Source: Magnolia sinica (lineage: Eukaryota > Streptophyta > Magnoliopsida > Magnoliales > Magnoliaceae). From it: a stretch of 64,000 nt of DNA. The DNA lies in assembly GCF_029962835.1 (NCBI RefSeq), contig NC_080574.1:20000001-20064000 (forward strand), in the 5' to 3' direction. Position numbers and translations under genes: made by a program. The stretch's first letter is position 1. Each line of letters opens with the position of its first letter. The notes below the pieces were generated by a model. It saw only the letters and a list, made by a program, of their open reading frames with translations, made no database searches and was not told where the DNA came from. Positions 59,415-64,000 of the stretch are shown piece by piece.

Positions 59415-60620
59415 GGTTCAGGTCTTGAGAATCACAAGTCCTCAAGTTTTACCATTTATGTTCATGTTCTTTGAGCCTTATCCTTGCCCTCCTTACCAGC
59501 ATTGTTCTCGGTGTCTATTAGACATGGCTTGGTGGGGTGCGTTTTATGGCATATGCCCATCCTGCTGGGGCCCATGATCAATCCAAGAAGGTTGTATTGG
59601 TTGGGTATCTCCTCGTCACAAGAGCAAAACCAAATTCAATAAAATAAGACAAAATCAATCATAAACAAAATACGTAAAGAGCATATGAATTTTATCTGGA
59701 AAAATATTCACGGGAAAAAAATCACGGCACAAAGCGACAAGCAATCCACTCTGTGAAACAATATTGTAAGAGATGATGCATCGATCGAGCTCCCTTCGAT
59801 CGAACCATCGATCAAGCCGGGTCAAACATGCGCAAAATTTTGTAGAGAGTTAATTGTAATTCTTTTAATATTGTAGATCGGCCGCACATGGTCCAAATCG
59901 TCCAGTGAACAATCAGTCTAATTCTGAAAAAGCCCGATCAACTGAGCAAGGCTGTCAATCAATCAATGCCCCTGTTTGGGCAGAGATTGCAGACATCCAT
60001 TCCACATGGTGCGGTTGAGTTTCCATTCAGCCTAGAGAGGGAGAATCACAAGCTAATATACTAGCAAACAAATGACCCATCTTCAACGGCCTCAATGATT
60101 GGAAATATCACATTGATGAATCCAACAGCACTATCATGGCCACTGGTGATTTTACTTTGGATTTCTTACTTTTAGTAGGGGAAATACATGCATCTTTCTC
60201 ATCCATGATATAATAATGAATGGACAGAGATAAAAGAAGGAAATGAAATAAGGTTGATTAAGGAGCTTTCACGTCATGATAATCGAGTAACTTCCACACA
60301 GATTATATGAGTGGGTCATTCCAGATTTCAGGATCAAATCGCACCTATTAAATTCCCAGAGTCTCTCACACGTGTCATAGAAGTACAATGTCTAAGAAAT
60401 CCTAATCCCTATTGATGGCTATTGAATGAAAGGTTGAAAGTAATAGATTGTGTGGTCCAATTTTGAGGAGGGAAATTAGATGGATACTGTTGCCATCTCC
60501 GTGTAATTTTTAGGTTATTGTGGATCGACAATTGCTTCACAGATTTTTCATATGGCGCTAACCATCATCGAGACTAGCCCAGTAACGACGTCAAGCCCAC
60601 TTTTAGGGGAGCCAATTGTG
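59415..60620. other. Non-coding stretch
   Basis: No gene recognised. Confidence 0.35.
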
Positions 60621-60627
60621 CCTCGGC

Positions 60628-61015
60628 TCCAAGCTGTATGGGGCCCATAGAGATGTCCGTGACAAATCCACTCCGTCCATCGGTTTTGAAAGACTACAAT
60701 AGGATATGATGCTAAAAATCAGGAATATCCAAAACTCATGTGGGCCACACTAACAAAACAGTGGGAACTGCAACGTCCACCGTTGAAACCTTCCCGGAAC
60801 TTAGCAATTTTTATATGCCATCTCAGATAAACCATTGTAACAAATATCATCCTGATACAAAACTTCTGACACCTCCAGTCGTTCAATCCCCACCGTTTCA
60901 TGCAATATAGCCCACGTGAGGTTTGGATCTGCCTGATTTTTAGAATCATGCCATGCTTTGGTCTTTCAAACAGATGGACCGAGTGGATTTGTCCCGGACA
61001 TCTCTATGAGCCTCA
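60628..61015. mobile_element. Foldback element copy 13 (subfamily 2)
   Basis: Arms GGGGCCCATAGAGATGTCCG and GACATCTCTATGAGCCTCAC pair. The core reads AACAAAACAGTGGGAACTG and GTCCACCGTTGAAACCTTCC, a variant of the family also seen at 61023-61440. Confidence 0.7.
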
Positions 61016-61022
61016 CTTTCAG

Positions 61023-61440
61023 GGAAGCGGATTGCCTTTGACCCGAGCACACGGATATACCTGCACCCGGTCCTGTGTGGGGTCCACAGAGATGTCTTTG
61101 ACAAATCCAATCAGTCCATCTGTTTTTAAATACCATAATAAAACATTATTCTAAAAATTAGGCAGATTCAAAAATAAGGTGGGCCACGCCAACAAAACAC
61201 TGGCAACGGAAACGTCCACCATTGAAACCTTCCAGCAACTGACCATGATGTTTATATGCATCCAAACCGTTCATAGGGTTATTACTACTCTGATAAACCG
61301 TAAGAATAAATACGATCCTGATATAAAAATTATGTCACCCCACTTGTTCAATCCCCACAGTTTTGCAGATCATTTTGGGCCCACCAGAAGGTAGATCCAA
61401 CGCTCAAGTGGGCCACACCTCAAGCAACAGCAGAGAAAAT
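61023..61440. mobile_element. Foldback element copy 14 (subfamily 2, right side lost)
   Basis: It starts with the family terminus GCGGATTGCC, then GGGGTCCACAGAGATGTC and AACAAAACACTGGCAACGG. The right arm is not recognisable beyond about 61440. Confidence 0.6.
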
Positions 61441-61444
61441 AACG

Positions 61445-62520
61445 CCCAGAAGAACCTGGATACAATACATCCAATTCTTTCTACTGTACACGTGGCTAAG
61501 TGACGTGCAAATTGATTCAGGCCCAAAAGGGCCCCAGCACTGATGGTCTATGTCTCAAAAATCTCTCTTGTTAGACAATCCTTTCTATACCATGTATGGC
61601 CAATAAATTAATAATAGAATAGCAAAAACAATTAACGGTTAAATTTTAAAAAAAGAAACCATAGAAAATAATTAATAGGATTTTCTTATGGGTTTTATTT
61701 AAAATCTGTCCTTATATTAATATATGAATGGACCTGATCAATACATCACCTTACCATATATCCAGTGGAGAGATTACCCTGCCACATTCCCTTTTGTTAA
61801 AATATAGAAATGGATAAAATTGAAAAAAGTTACAAAAGGGCTGACACGTGGGCAAGCCATGTCCGAAGGATTAATCTTTTAGTATATTTATAGATTGCAC
61901 CCATGTGATGGCCACTGAATCAATGGCCTTGATCATCACCAGTAAGTGGGGAGATGGAAAATGTCTCAGTGGGCACTTGATGAAATCACATGAAGTGGGC
62001 CCCACATGGGAAGCATATTGCTTAAGATCACAAATCTACTTACTTTTTCCTAGCTAAGTAGGGTTTCAATAAAAGGTTTTAAAATAGCAAAATTCTTACC
62101 CCCAACTTTTGATAACAGACCCTTCTCTCCACATAAAGTGAATGTCAATCATGAAAAGTTATTTAATTATAAGAAAGGAAGTTGACATTCACACCCCCCC
62201 AATTTTCAACAGTGAAACCCTTTTTCTGGTACCAATCTCTGTGACCTGATTCCATTGGAGTAGCGATTAAAAAAACAGGGCTTCTAATTTTCACGTATCT
62301 TAAAAAATAGAGAAAAGCTTTCGTACTCGGGCAGATAGTGGATGCAGTTTAATGGACGGTTGAAAGAAAAACTAGGCAACGGGTCAAGTTCAACCAACGG
62401 CTGTCCTTTAATCAGAGTTTATATTATTTCAATCAGTCACTGTGGCTTTAGATATGCTCCATTCAAACAGAATTTAAATGGTCGAGATAATTATACCTAA
62501 ATGCCACTGCATTGTAAGGT
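61445..62520. other. Non-coding stretch
   Basis: No gene or bounded repeat was recognised. Confidence 0.35.
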
Positions 62521-62896
62521 GACTGTGGCTAGAGCTGGGCCGGGACCACTCGACTTGTCCGACTCGGCTGAACCGAATGGGTGAGTCAGTCTAAATTGAG
62601 TAGGCTTCATCCAATCCAAACTAAAATTGAGTTGAGTTTGAGTTACCCAATAACTTTACCCGACTCAACACAAAACTTGATCCAATTAGAATTGGTTCGA
62701 TTCGAAATTGACTCCACTCGGATTTGAGTATATATAATAAAAAAGAAATTCTGATTTTTAAATATCTCTAACCTTGTACCCCGCACGCGACCCCATCCTG
62801 ACCCAATCCCGAACTCTCTCTTCCTCCATCATCCTCTTCTTCTAAGCCCGACAACCACCCACCACCACCATCACCCTCCTCCTCCCCCTCCTCATC

Positions 62897-62899
<3 letters not shown>

Positions 62900-62941
<42 letters not shown>
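62900..62941. repeat. (CT)n microsatellite
   Basis: About 21 CT units inside the hAT-like element. Confidence 0.95.
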
Positions 62942-62944
<3 letters not shown>

Positions 62945-63033
62945 CTACTCCCTCCCAGCCTCATCTTCCAAGCCCGGCAACCACCCTCCCTCCCAGCCTC
63001 ATCTTCCAAGCCCGGCAACCACCCACCACCATC

Positions 63034-63036
<3 letters not shown>

Positions 63037-63128
<92 letters not shown>
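63037..63128. repeat. Compound (CT)n(AT)n microsatellite
   Basis: About 26 CT units pass directly into about 20 AT units inside the hAT-like element. Confidence 0.95.
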
Positions 63129-63130
<2 letters not shown>

Positions 63131-63302
63131 GAATCGGTGCCAACTTGAATCGACTCAATACTTTTTACCAGGTTAGACTCAGTCCAGATTAGTCGATGCC
63201 CAGCTCTAACTGAGGCACCAGACTCACCACCATTTAAAGGGTGCAAAACTAACAAAGGAGTCTAGCTCAACTACATAGGCACTAGCAGGTTATTTTGAGA
63301 AG

Positions 63303-63831
63303 TCCATCCATTGGGATGACTATCGGACGTACCAAAAATCTGGGAATTTTTAAGATGTAGCCCATTTGATGATTGGATCGGGGCGTTTTTTTTTTCCCGT
63401 TACAATGGGGGTATACCTGTTGGAAATGTCAGATGCAGACCCGGTTTGGCTGGTGACCCAGTTTCAAAGCTCACTCCATCCATTGGGATGACTATCGGAC
63501 GTACCAAAAATCTGAGAATTTTTAAGATGTAGCCCATTTGATGATTGGATTGGGGCTTTTTTTTTTTTTTTTCTTTCCGTTACGATGGGGGTATACCTAT
63601 TGGAAATGTCGGATGCAGACCCGGTTTGGCTGGTGACCCAGTTTCAAAGCTCACTCCATCCATTGGGATGACTATCGGATGTACCAAAAATCTGGGAATT
63701 TTTAAGATGTAGCCCATTTGATGATTAGATTGGGGCGTTTTTTTTTTTTTTTTTTCCCGTTACGGTGGGGGTATACCTGTTGGAAATGTCGGATGCAGAC
63801 CCAGTTTGGCTGGTGACCAAGTATCAAAGCT
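63303..63831. repeat. Three-copy tandem array, 172-180 bp unit
   Basis: Copies begin TCCATCCATTGGGATGAC at 63303, 63475 and 63655. Differences are mostly in the length of an internal poly-T run plus a few substitutions. No coding signal. Confidence 0.95.
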
Positions 63832-64000
63832 CTGTGAGCTCCACCGTGATATATGTGTTCTATCCTTGCCTTCCATCCATTTTTCAACTCATTTTAAGGC
63901 ATGAACGCAAAAATGAGGCAGATCCAAATCTCTGGTAGACCACACCACACGAAAACAATGTTGACTTAATCCACTATTAAAAACTTACTAAGGCGGACTG
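63832..64000. mobile_element. Foldback element copy 15, cut by window end
   Basis: Left arm AGCTCCACCGTGATATATG, then CTTCCATCCATTTTTC and GACCACACCACACGAAAAC; the rest is beyond 64000. Confidence 0.7.

Larger units (their letters stand above)
62530..63208. mobile_element. Non-autonomous hAT-like element carrying microsatellites
   Basis: Termini TAGAGCTGGGC and GCCCAGCTCTA are perfect 11 bp inverted repeats. Flanks actgtggc (62522-62529) and actgaggc (63209-63216) form an 8 bp target duplication with one mismatch. The interior holds ACTCGA/GACTCGG arrays and (CT)n and (AT)n tracts; the long frame across these tracts is not a gene. Confidence 0.87.

Noticed and set aside
62842-63255. 137-codon minus-strand open frame rich in Arg/Glu and Ile/Tyr
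   Set aside because: It is a translation of (CT)n and (AT)n microsatellites inside a hAT-like element.
1-64000. Search for CRISPR-like arrays, operons or a bacterial-type system
   Set aside because: No regularly spaced short repeats with unique spacers and no bacterial genes; the window is plant nuclear DNA.

Overview
This is a plant nuclear window, AT-leaning and dominated by repeats. The gene families, GT-AG introns, LTR retrotransposons, tRNA-derived SINEs, hAT-type elements and the many copies of one roughly 450 bp foldback element (recognisable by paired 'gtggaccacaccacaggaaacagtgg' -like and 'cgtccatccattt' -like arms) suggest a woody early-diverging angiosperm. From memory of this repeat I would guess a magnoliid (Magnoliales/Laurales); that placement is inference, not measured.

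Only two intact host genes are visible. (1) 12634-13830 (-): a single-exon U-box/ARM E3 ubiquitin ligase of the PUB25/26-like class, with a duplicated TATA-bearing leader upstream. (2) 32123-43371 (-): a seven-exon ACT-domain-repeat gene, best matched to ACR3, reconstructed as 447 codons plus a stop with all junctions GT-AG and in phase. Its fourth intron is about 7.5 kb and is filled with transposon remains. A possible spliced 5' leader extends to about 49.7 kb. A third host locus, a DEAD-box RNA helicase of the RH29/DBP10 type (4201-6660, +), is a pseudogene with a ruined DEAD motif, frameshifts and stops. Its 5' part is cut off by the LTR of a retrotransposon.

Layout: 1-4195 partial minus-strand LTR retrotransposon (tRNA-Asp-type primer site, 1.3 kb LTR, degenerate leader); 4201-6660 helicase pseudogene; 7430-11105 decayed Ty1/copia on the minus strand carrying a nested SINE; 11214-11370 a SINE with target-site duplication; 12634-14300 U-box gene and promoter; 16.3-23.8 kb a field of foldback elements; 25131-25759 a hAT-like element with a perfect 8 bp duplication; 26.3-28.1 kb a second decayed copia with a SINE inside gag; 29.5-31.1 kb a foldback copy and a GAACCGG-rich hAT-like repeat; 32.1-49.7 kb the ACR3-like gene; 47-64 kb more foldback copies, a 468 bp tandem duplication, a second hAT-like element and a three-copy 175-180 bp tandem array.

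No rRNA, canonical tRNA, organelle insert or CRISPR-like array was recognised. The two host genes are unrelated in function (ubiquitin ligation; amino-acid-type ligand sensing) and nothing suggests they act together.
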